The notes: generated by a model from the sequence alone, not told the origin. Positions 1 to 5,761 are shown, counted from the stretch's first letter. The stretch is DNA of 5,924 nt from Anaerolineales bacterium (GCA_024643945.1 JAHELX010000404.1:1-5924), one strand, 5' to 3'. Translations and numbers: made by a program.

Positions 1-461
1 GCCGTCATTGCCTGGCGCTGCCTGTCGGTCAACTCCTCCTGTATCAGCCGGCGCAAGGTGCTCAAGATGACCCGCCGCATCGCCTGTTGTTCCAGCCCGA
101 TGGCTGGATCATCCACATTGTCCGGGATAAAGTCAATACCCTTGGTCTCTCTCAAGCCATCCAACGACACGTCACGCCAGCGGCGGCGACGCAGTTCAGT
201 GAAAGCCACACGTACCGCAATCTTATGCGCCCAGGTGGTGAAGCGACTCTCCCCCCGGAAGGAGTCCAGTCCAGCCAGGATTTTCAGAAGCGCATCCTGG
301 GCGAAGTCCTCCAAATCCGACTCTCGAAGGTTAGATCGGTCGCCCAGCGCATAGCCCAAGCGGCGCACCACCAACAGGCGCAAGTCCTCCAGGGCTGCGT
401 CGCGTTGGGCACCAGGCTGGCTCAGGGCCGCTATCCATTCCTCATTACTGCGCTCGACCAA
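1..461 (-). CDS. ECF-type RNA polymerase sigma factor, 3' end outside the window
   Basis: The first 153 codons are visible and the gene runs off the left edge. It should encode a group 4 (ECF) sigma factor that directs RNA polymerase to a dedicated promoter set. Region 2 spans about residues 20-95. DLEDFAQDALLKIL (49-62) is the region 2.2 core-binding helix. FRGESRFTTWAHKIA (68-82) is the region 2.3/2.4 segment for melting and -10 recognition, followed by a basic RRRRW stretch. A divergent linker follows (100-125), and region 4 begins near LTDRQRQAMT (144-153). I chose TTG at 461 because AGGAGAG lies 5 nt upstream. An in-frame ATG at 495-497 would add 12 residues but has no Shine-Dalgarno sequence and would sit only about 12 nt from the predicted transcription start. 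Any anti-sigma partner would lie beyond the left edge. Family assignment is strong; target promoters are unknown. Confidence 0.9.
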   Translation of the reverse strand, partial: MVERSNEEWIAALSQPGAQRDAALEDLRLLVVRRLGYALGDRSNLRESDLEDFAQDALLKILAGLDSFRGESRFTTWAHKIAVRVAFTELRRRRWRDVSLDGLRETKGIDFIPDNVDDPAIGLEQQAMRRVILSTLRRLIQEELTDRQRQAMT

Positions 462-466
462 AGGGA

Positions 467-473
467 CTCTCCT
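467..473 (-). promoter_or_regulatory. Ribosome binding site deciding a TTG start
   Basis: AGGAGAG on the minus strand, 5 nt before the TTG at 461-459. It is the only good Shine-Dalgarno match near the sigma-factor start. It favours TTG over the in-frame ATG at 497-495, which has none. Confidence 0.6.
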
Positions 474-515
474 GCCTGATGGCTTACATCTCAACATGAG
501 CGGCAAATCGAGCTC

Positions 516-544
516 ATTTTACCACAGCCCACACCACATGTCTA
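516..544 (-). promoter_or_regulatory. Sigma-70-type promoter of the ECF sigma factor gene
   Basis: On the minus strand, TAGACA (544-539) and TAAAAT (521-516) each match the sigma-70 consensus at five of six positions and are separated by exactly 17 bp. Transcription would start near 509, giving a leader of about 48 nt to the TTG start. No ECF-type GGAAC/GTC element is convincing here, so self-activation by the sigma factor is not indicated. Confidence 0.6.
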
Positions 545-562
545 GGCAATTTCCGCGCTGAG

Positions 563-694
563 GTAACTACTCAGGCCAGATAACCCTTGCGAAGGTTTGG
601 TGAAAGTTTTCAGAGCGAAGATGCCTTGGCCCACCGAAAACTGCCGTGTTAGCCAGGTGATTTGAAACCTTCGCAAGGGTAGCTGAGTAGTTAC
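563..694. repeat. 132-bp interrupted inverted repeat, MITE-like
   Basis: The outer arms GTAACTACTCAG (563-574) and CTGAGTAGTTAC (683-694) are perfect 12-bp complements. Inner arms ACCCTTGCGAAGGTTT (583-598) and AAACCTTCGCAAGGGT (665-680) are perfect 16-bp complements. They are joined by 8 nt on the left and 2 nt on the right. The 66-bp centre carries a further 7-bp pair, AGTTTTC (605-611) and GAAAACT (636-642). The small size, long terminal inverted repeats and lack of coding capacity resemble a miniature inverted-repeat element. I see no clear target-site duplication, so a large structured RNA leader is an alternative. Confidence 0.7.
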
Positions 695-705
695 AATTCT
701 AAAGC

Positions 706-743
706 TAAGCGCTGTCTGGCATCATATGCTCAGACAGCGCTTA
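706..743 (-). terminator. Palindrome with 13-bp arms: terminator of the selenoprotein gene, or an operator
   Basis: TAAGCGCTGTCTG (706-718) pairs perfectly with CAGACAGCGCTTA (731-743) across a 12-nt loop. The position, 53 nt past the selenoprotein stop, suits a terminator, but the sequence after the stem (GCTTTAGAATT on the minus strand) has only a poor U-tract. The loop contains the -10 box TATGAT of the repeat-driven promoter. The palindrome could therefore equally be a binding site for a dimeric repressor covering that promoter. The structure is certain; its role is not. Confidence 0.4.
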
Positions 744-778
744 CACCCCCCTTACAGGATCCTTACAAGTTTCTTAAC
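721..778 (-). promoter_or_regulatory. Promoter with four 11-bp-spaced hexamers, directed at the sigma factor gene
   Basis: On the minus strand the hexamers are GTTAAG (778-773), TGTAAG (767-762), TGTAAG (756-751) and TGTAAG (745-740), at an exact 11-bp period. The last copy is followed by 13 bp and then TATGAT (726-721), a five-of-six match to a -10 box. There is no good -35 hexamer. This suggests an activator that binds tandem sites in the -35 region, as OmpR/PhoB-family regulators do. The start would be near 714, about 250 nt before the sigma-factor start. The same architecture recurs at 3607-3664 and 5699-5734. Confidence 0.6.
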
Positions 779-795
779 GCAAGTGTAGGATCACA

Positions 796-1602
796 TCAAG
801 ATGAATCTTCAGCCAACAAGGCCTTGATCACTTCTTGGGTACGATCATAACCCCCTTCGCCGATGTGGAGGTATCGAATGTCTCCAGCCTTGTCAATGAG
901 ATACATGGCCGGCCAATAACGGTTTCGATAGGCGCGCCACGTCTTCCAGTCATTATCCAGGGCGACCGGATAAAGCACATCCAGGCGCACGAGCGCTTCC
1001 TTAACGTTGTTCAGGTCTTTCTCGTAGTTAAACTCGGGGGTGTGGACACCAATCACTACCAGGCCGTCGTCTTTGTAAGTGTTATACCATTCCCTCACCG
1101 AGGGAATTACGTGGATACAGTTAATTCAGCCAAAGGTCCAGAATTCAACCAGGACCACCTTGCCCCGCAGGTCGGCCAGCTTAAGAGGTTCCGAGTTGAG
1201 CCAGGCTTCGTTGAGCAGTTCAGGCGCAGTGCCCTGGCTTTCGAGGCTGGCCAAAAGCCTCAATTGCTCTTCAGATGGTCCTTTATTGTCATCCTCCGAC
1301 ACAGACTCGTCAGAGGTAACCACAGGCTCGGTCACCGGCTTTGGCGTAGGCGCATCTTGAATATCAGTGGGTGCAACCTCGATCCTGACTGTCGGAGTCT
1401 GCGCGGGTGCGTTCTCTGCCGGGGCAGTTTCAACTGGCCCGGCAACGCCTGAGACAGCCGTCGGCTCCGGTTGAGTCACTCTGATCGGGGGCGGCTCTTG
1501 AACCACTGCGGGACTTTGCGAACTCGTGCCAGGCACCCCACAGGCGGAAATCAAGGCCACCAGACTCAGCACCAGGCACCCCCATCGACTTGGTTTGAAC
1601 AT
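796..1602 (-). CDS. Thioredoxin-like lipoprotein with a U-x-x-C active site (candidate selenoprotein)
   Basis: The continuous frame has 268 residues if the UGA at 1128-1126 is read as selenocysteine 159. Residues 1-20 form a signal peptide ending in the lipobox ISAC, with lipidated Cys21. Residues 22-125 are a Pro/Thr/Glu-rich, probably disordered linker. The thioredoxin fold covers about 126-268. It includes GKVVLVEFWTFG, then U159-I-N-C162 where relatives carry C-x-x-C, then VVIGVHTPEF and the cis-proline loop WPAMYLID (Pro231), as in TlpA/DipZ-type domains. Mature protein has no cysteine other than Cys21 and Cys162, so U159-C162 is its only redox pair. It should act as a thiol-disulfide oxidoreductase outside the cytoplasmic membrane. 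Start ATG 1602 has AGAGGG 9 nt upstream; the final stop is also UGA (798-796). The molybdoenzyme gene ends 81 bp upstream. The alternative, a nonsense mutant, is less likely given the UGA position, intact downstream frame and SECIS-like hairpin. Confidence 0.85.
1089..1128 (-). promoter_or_regulatory. Recoded UGA and bacterial SECIS-like hairpin
   Basis: On the minus strand the UGA codon (1128-1126) is followed by 26 nt and then a three-base apical loop GGU (1099-1097). The loop is closed by a perfect 8-bp stem, ATTCCCTC (1107-1100) with GAGGGAAT (1096-1089). Bacterial SECIS elements, as I recall the published search rules, have a short apical loop with a G in its first two bases and lie roughly 16-37 nt after the UGA. 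All of these hold here. It would recruit SelB with Sec-tRNA to the UGA. Confidence 0.75.
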
Positions 1603-1683
1603 AATAATCTACCCTCTCGTCCTCATACCTGATCGCCGATTTCCTGATCCCTCAGGTTACCGTACCGCTCGTTTCTTATACTG

Positions 1684-3375
1684 TTAAATATCCACCGTCA
1701 CCAGGTGATAGCCGGTTGCACCATTGGGGCGGACACCGCTTACCTCCTCGATTTGTAGTGCTCCGGTGCCATCGGTGGCACGAACCCGAAACCTGTGGCG
1801 TCCGGTGCTCATCGGCCAATCGTAACGCCATTGCACCCATGTCAGCGAGCTGAGCGGTGGTGTGCGCAGGACAGCCTCTGCCCATTCCCCACCGTCCACC
1901 TGCAGCTCGACTTTCTGGATGCCGCGGTCTCCCGCCCAGGCGATGCCACCGACGGGTATCTTGCTGTCTACGATATGATCCTTGGCCACGGTATCAATCA
2001 CCGAGACAATTTGCACGCGCGCCTCGGCGCTCCAGCCCCGTTCTACCCAGTAGCCTGGCCCCTGGTGATCAATGGCCTCGATGCGCTTGATCCACTTGGG
2101 TTGCTTCATTCCATAGCGATTGGGGATATAAATGCGCAGCGGAAAACCATGCTCCACAGGCAGCGTCTCCCCATTCATCCCATACACGAGCAGGGTACGC
2201 GGGTCCATCAAATCTTCCATCGCCACACTCTCGTAAAAGCCATCGGCCGCCTCGATGTACAGTTCTTCGGCCTCCGGTCGCAGCCCCAGGTCTTTGAGCA
2301 CGTCGCGCAGGCGCACACCGGTCCAATTGCTGGTGCCGATCAAGTCGCCGGCAACGGGATTGGAGATGCAGCTCAGTGTAATCGCCTGGGTTGTCGCAGG
2401 ATAAGCCGTAAGGTCAGACAGCGTGAGCGGACGGGGATTGTCGAATAGCCCGTCTACTTCCAGCATCCAAGACGCCTCTTCAATGCTGACCGGGCGCGTG
2501 TTGATGTCAATGCGATAAAAATCTTCATTCGGAGTCAGTTCGAGACGTGTACCGGGTGCCGGTTGAACGCGGTCACGCATGGTTGCTGTCGCCGTCGGTT
2601 GCGGTAGCGGCGTAGACGAGGGTACCGGCGAGGTCCCCGACATAGGCGTTTCGGTAGGCGCCCCACCAAGAGACTGCACACCCGGCGAGGGCTGCGTCGT
2701 GGCGGTTGGTTCCGGCGTAGCCGTCACCAAATCAGCCAACGGCTGGCCGGCTCCGGTCGCTTCTTGCTGCGCCTCCAGAACGCGGCCCAACCCCCACGCG
2801 CCCAAAGCAATCGCCGCCGAGCCGCCAGCGATCTTGATAAGCGCGGCTCGGCGCGCGGCTCGGGCCTCATCCGTCACCGGTGGGGCTGCCTGGGACTCCA
2901 GCAGCTTGCCCAGCAACGCCCCCCAGCCGACGATCAAAAACGCCAGCCAGAGCAGCGCCAGGACGGGGTTGCCGGCGATCCCTATGAACTCGATGATGCT
3001 GACGAGGAGAAAGACCACCAGGCCGCTTGCAGCCCCTACGCGCCAGCCTGGGCCATCACTGCGCCTCAGCGCCCAGGCAATGACCACGCCGAGCAAAACG
3101 CCGCCGCCCACCACCATAGCAATCGCCATAAGCTGCTCGATCCGCTTGGCCGCCGCGCTTGTCGGTCCCAGATTCAGGGCGCCAACCGTCCGCACGATGG
3201 CATCGATTCCCAAGGTAATTACGTTGCCCGGCAGCACCCGCGCCAACCAGTCGAAGAGATCAAAAGGAACGAACGGAAATCCGGCGAACTGCTCGCCGAC
3301 GAACAAGAGCGCTATGAGGGGCAAGCTCGTCAGGCCCCCCAGCAGCGCACCAAATGCTATAGAAGGTCGTTTCAT
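1684..3375 (-). CDS. Polytopic membrane molybdopterin-dependent oxidoreductase, sulfite oxidase family
   Basis: 563 residues. Hydrophobic segments at about 8-27, 83-103, 113-134, 137-157 and 180-198 give five predicted membrane helices. A Pro/Thr-rich linker follows (205-265), then a molybdenum-cofactor domain (about 270-440) and a C-terminal Ig-like dimerisation domain (about 450-563). ITLSCISNP contains Cys336, the expected molybdenum ligand and the only cysteine in the protein. HGFPLRIYIPN (409-419) is the family's cofactor-binding signature. RRAALIK (175-181) just before helix five looks like an internal Tat signal. This fits a cofactor-loaded domain exported by Tat after Sec inserts the first four helices. 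The substrate is not readable from sequence; sulfite oxidation or MsrP-like sulfoxide reduction are candidates. ATG 3375 has AAAGGAAA about 7 nt upstream. It heads a probable operon with the selenoprotein gene, from a promoter near 3607. Confidence 0.9.
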   Translation of the reverse strand: MKRPSIAFGALLGGLTSLPLIALLFVGEQFAGFPFVPFDLFDWLARVLPGNVITLGIDAIVRTVGALNLGPTSAAAKRIEQLMAIAMVVGGGVLLGVVIAWALRRSDGPGWRVGAASGLVVFLLVSIIEFIGIAGNPVLALLWLAFLIVGWGALLGKLLESQAAPPVTDEARAARRAALIKIAGGSAAIALGAWGLGRVLEAQQEATGAGQPLADLVTATPEPTATTQPSPGVQSLGGAPTETPMSGTSPVPSSTPLPQPTATATMRDRVQPAPGTRLELTPNEDFYRIDINTRPVSIEEASWMLEVDGLFDNPRPLTLSDLTAYPATTQAITLSCISNPVAGDLIGTSNWTGVRLRDVLKDLGLRPEAEELYIEAADGFYESVAMEDLMDPRTLLVYGMNGETLPVEHGFPLRIYIPNRYGMKQPKWIKRIEAIDHQGPGYWVERGWSAEARVQIVSVIDTVAKDHIVDSKIPVGGIAWAGDRGIQKVELQVDGGEWAEAVLRTPPLSSLTWVQWRYDWPMSTGRHRFRVRATDGTGALQIEEVSGVRPNGATGYHLVTVDI

Positions 3376-3841
3376 CAGCTTTTCCTTTCCACCATGCGAT
3401 GATCACCACGCACAAGCAAATAAGTCTTGATGGGCCCAGGCCCAGGTTTTCCAGGCTAAGACACTCAGAATACCATACAGAACCTTTTTTGAATATACAC
3501 AATGATTGCACAGCTATGTTTTCAGATTCGAACGACAGAATATGACTCTCATACCATTATTGTGCGACAAAATTCGGATAATGTCTAGTACAAAACTCTT
3601 GTAAGTAGTATAATACCCGGTAACTCTTACGCTGATCTTGCAAAATTCTTACAAGATTCTTAAAAGCAAGCCCCCGCTCTTCAATGGACACGGTTAGTGT
3701 ATCTGTAGCGGCCGGCTTGAAATCAATCTGTACGCTTATTGCACTCTACCACCAGGTGTTGTAAACTGTGGGACGTAGCTGCCCGATATTTCATCGGCTG
3801 TATTTCATTCTAGTTCAAACATTAGTTTGGCAGTGTGTATT
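3376..3841. other. 466-bp divergent intergenic region
   Basis: It separates the minus-strand molybdoenzyme operon from the plus-strand phosphatase. No credible small gene was found. It contains the tandem-hexamer promoter (3607-3664), which would give the molybdoenzyme a leader of about 225 nt. It also has an isolated TTGTAAGTAGT followed by TATAAT (3599-3614), and an AT-rich stretch with only a weak possible minus-strand -10 (TATTCT, 3472-3467). Between 3665 and 3841 I see no convincing plus-strand promoter or Shine-Dalgarno for the phosphatase. Confidence 0.6.
3607..3664 (-). promoter_or_regulatory. Promoter with four 11-bp-spaced hexamers for the molybdoenzyme-selenoprotein operon
   Basis: Read on the minus strand, the hexamers are TTTAAG (3664-3659), TGTAAG (3653-3648), TGCAAG (3642-3637) and CGTAAG (3631-3626), at an exact 11-bp period. 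Thirteen bp after the last copy is TATACT (3612-3607), a five-of-six -10 box, giving a start near 3600. The layout matches the promoters at 721-778 and 5699-5734. The outer copies diverge most, so affinity may differ. The block could also influence the divergent phosphatase gene. Confidence 0.6.
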
Positions 3842-5680
3842 ATGTCAACTAGGCCCGATTTGATCCAGAACCTGACCATGCTTAATCAGATAGCTCAAAC
3901 GCTGAACCAGGCAGTGGACGTTCGTGGTGCCCTCAATACCGCCCTGGCACAACTGGTTGAGTTGATGGAACTGGAAACCGGCTGGATTTTTCTCATAGAC
4001 CCGACCGCTCAGGAACGATGGGGAGGTAAAGGGTATGTACTGGTGGCTCACCACAACCTGCCCCCTGCGTTAGCATTGGACAACACACACCTCTGGACAG
4101 ACGGCTGCGAGTGCCAGGATCTCTGCGACAAGGGGCGTTTGTCCCAGGCGTATAACGAGGTGCGTTGCAGCCGGCTAGAGAGCGCCAGCGGGGACCGACA
4201 TGGGTTAACGGTGCACGCCTCCACACCCTTGCACTCTGGCGATCGCACTCTGGGCATTCTCAACGTGGCCGCCAGGGACTGGTCCTCTTTCAGCCCCCAA
4301 GCTCTAGCCCTGTTGACCAACGTCGGCAGCCAGATGGGCATTGCCCTGGAGCGGGCACGCCTCTTCGACATGCTGCGTGAGCGGCGCATTCACGAACAGG
4401 CAGCCTTGCTCGACTTCTCAAACCAGTTGCTAAGCCGCCTGGACCTGGACGACTTGATGCAGTATCTGGTAGAGAAAGCCCGCCAGTTGCTGGAGGCCGA
4501 CGCTTGCGCGCTGCTGTTGCTTGACGAGGAGCCTGGCTACCTGGCCTTTGCCGCTGCCAGTGGCTGGCACTTTGATCCTGTAGCAGAAGGGCACCTGGTG
4601 CCGGCTGACAAGGGCAGTGGACCTGGACTGGTAATGCGCACGCAACAGCCCTTGTTGGCGGAGGACATCGCGACCAGCGACCCGGCCTCCTGGACGCCGG
4701 CCTGGTTACGCGCGGAGGGCTTTCGAGGCCACGCAGTGGTACCGCTAATCGCTGAAGGACGCTCCATCGGCGCTTTGGTGATCGATTCGCGACGTCCACG
4801 CCTGTTGGATGAGAGCGAGGTGCGCTTTCTGCACCTGATGGCCAACCAGGCTGCCATTGCCATCGAGAAAGCACGATTACACCAGGAAGAGATCAAGCGG
4901 CAGAGGTTGGAACAGGAACTGACCGTCGCCCGGCAGATTCAGCTTAGTTTTTTGCCTGAAGCCTGTCCAGTTGTGCCAGGCTGGGATCTCGCGGCGTGCT
5001 ATCAGGCAGCACGGTTGGTGGGCGGTGACTTTTACGACTTTTTTGAGTTGCCGGGGGGACCGGGCCGGTTGGGCATCGTGGTCGCGGATGTGGCGGACAA
5101 AGGAGTGCCCGCTGCTTTATTTATGGCTCTCAGCCGCACGATGATTCGCACTACCGCCCTCAGCGGCCGCAGCCCGGCGGCGGCGCTGATGCGGGCCAAT
5201 GAGTTAATGCTGAAGGATAGCCAGGCAGATTTGTTCGTGAGCGCCTTCTACGCGACTCTGGACATCCACAGTGGCAGATTGACTTACGCCAATGCCGGTC
5301 ACAACTGGCCGCTGTGGCTGCACGTCGCCAGCGGGGAGTTCCAGGCGTTAGCTGCTCGCGGTATCGTCTTGGGCATTTTCGAGAACATCGAACTGGAAGA
5401 ACGAGAGATCGAGGTGACTCCCGGCGACTTGCTCATCTTCTACACCGACGGCGTGACCGAGGCCATGAACGCCGAGGACGAGTTGTTTGGTGAAGAAAGG
5501 CTGCGGGCGGCTGTGGCGACCGCTGCCCCGGAAGCCAGCGCACAACGGGTCCTTGAGGCAGTGATGGACGCCATCAACGCTTTTACCGGCAACACTCCGC
5601 AGTCGGACGACTTCACCCTCCTCGTCGTCAAGCGAAACCCTTTGCAAAACCCTCCGCCTTCTGTCGTTCCTGCCGATTGA
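3842..5680 (+). CDS. GAF-GAF-PP2C serine phosphatase (RsbU/SpoIIE type)
   Basis: 612 residues from ATG 3842; in-frame TTG 3827 and GTG 3833 would add a few residues, and none has a clear Shine-Dalgarno. No membrane segments, so a cytoplasmic sensor-phosphatase. GAF domain 1 covers about 10-172, GAF domain 2 about 185-345, then a charged helical linker (340-366) and a SpoIIE-type PP2C domain (372-597). Metal-binding and catalytic motifs are intact: GGDFYD (394-399), VADVADKGVPAAL (414-426), NAGHN (484-488), FYTDGVTE (533-540) and SDDFTLL (588-594). Family members dephosphorylate anti-sigma-factor antagonists in partner-switching pathways, here presumably in response to ligands or redox state at the GAF domains. 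GAF 1 carries an unusual cysteine set, C89, C91, C95 and C109. No antagonist or anti-sigma kinase gene is in the window. The response regulator follows after 155 bp with its own promoter. Confidence 0.9.
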   Translation: MSTRPDLIQNLTMLNQIAQTLNQAVDVRGALNTALAQLVELMELETGWIFLIDPTAQERWGGKGYVLVAHHNLPPALALDNTHLWTDGCECQDLCDKGRLSQAYNEVRCSRLESASGDRHGLTVHASTPLHSGDRTLGILNVAARDWSSFSPQALALLTNVGSQMGIALERARLFDMLRERRIHEQAALLDFSNQLLSRLDLDDLMQYLVEKARQLLEADACALLLLDEEPGYLAFAAASGWHFDPVAEGHLVPADKGSGPGLVMRTQQPLLAEDIATSDPASWTPAWLRAEGFRGHAVVPLIAEGRSIGALVIDSRRPRLLDESEVRFLHLMANQAAIAIEKARLHQEEIKRQRLEQELTVARQIQLSFLPEACPVVPGWDLAACYQAARLVGGDFYDFFELPGGPGRLGIVVADVADKGVPAALFMALSRTMIRTTALSGRSPAAALMRANELMLKDSQADLFVSAFYATLDIHSGRLTYANAGHNWPLWLHVASGEFQALAARGIVLGIFENIELEEREIEVTPGDLLIFYTDGVTEAMNAEDELFGEERLRAAVATAAPEASAQRVLEAVMDAINAFTGNTPQSDDFTLLVVKRNPLQNPPPSVVPAD

Positions 5681-5698
5681 GAAGCGTCCCATCATAAT

Positions 5699-5734
5699 TG
5701 TAAGTAGTTTGTAAGAATTATGGGTTAGTATAGT
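5699..5734 (+). promoter_or_regulatory. Response-regulator promoter with two 11-bp-spaced TGTAAG boxes
   Basis: TGTAAG at 5699-5704 and 5710-5715 is repeated at an 11-bp period, each copy preceded by T. Thirteen bp after the second is TATAGT (5729-5734), a five-of-six -10 box. No -35 hexamer matches consensus at 16-18 bp. The start would be near 5741, leaving a leader of about 95 nt. The same architecture elsewhere in the window suggests control by one regulator, plausibly the product of this gene. Confidence 0.6.
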
Positions 5735-5761
5735 CTGTGATGCAAAGCGTGGTAAATGTCT

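Larger units (their letters stand above)
462..795. other. 334-bp non-coding region between two minus-strand genes
   Basis: No plausible protein gene on either strand. From the selenoprotein stop towards the sigma factor it holds four tandem hexamers with a -10 box (721-778), a 13-bp-arm palindrome (706-743), a 132-bp interrupted inverted repeat (563-694) and the proximal sigma-factor promoter (516-544). The distal promoter would transcribe through the inverted repeat before reaching the sigma factor, so the two promoters could give different leaders to the same gene. Confidence 0.75.

Noticed and set aside
740..791. Plus-strand promoter from the CTTACA repeats with TAGGAT (786-791) as -10, giving an antisense RNA
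   Set aside because: The reverse orientation gives a better -10 (TATGAT) at the same 13-bp distance as the two other sites, so the minus-strand reading is preferred.
796..1098. Separate 100-residue protein starting at GTG 1098
   Set aside because: It begins inside the thioredoxin fold, just after the active site, and has no ribosome binding site. It is the 3' part of the UGA-containing gene.
835..1452. 205-codon plus-strand ORF
   Set aside because: It lies antisense to the selenoprotein gene across both halves, has no recognisable domain and no Shine-Dalgarno. It is a shadow of the real gene.
1126..1602. Pseudogene or truncated lipoprotein ending at the UGA
   Set aside because: The UGA is at the one position where Sec replaces Cys in this fold, the frame stays open afterwards, and a SECIS-like hairpin follows at the right distance.
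1643..1656. CCTGA-TCCC-TCAGG hairpin between the molybdoenzyme and selenoprotein genes
   Set aside because: Only a 5-bp stem with no T-tract. Too weak to call a terminator or attenuator.
2579..3430. 283-codon plus-strand ORF
   Set aside because: It is antisense to the membrane and linker part of the molybdoenzyme. Its composition is low-complexity Ser/Pro/Ala/Thr from the complementary strand.
3260..3511. 83-codon minus-strand ORF overlapping the molybdoenzyme start
   Set aside because: It is out of frame with the molybdoenzyme and overlaps its first 116 bp. It shows no domain and no ribosome binding site.
4290..4874. 194-codon minus-strand ORF
   Set aside because: Arg/Pro/Ala-rich shadow of the phosphatase coding sequence, with no domain and no upstream signals.
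5693..5722. CATAATT/AATTATG inverted repeat as terminator of the phosphatase gene
   Set aside because: It is AT-rich, has a 16-nt loop and no following T-tract. It overlaps the tandem boxes and is more likely incidental or part of the regulator site.
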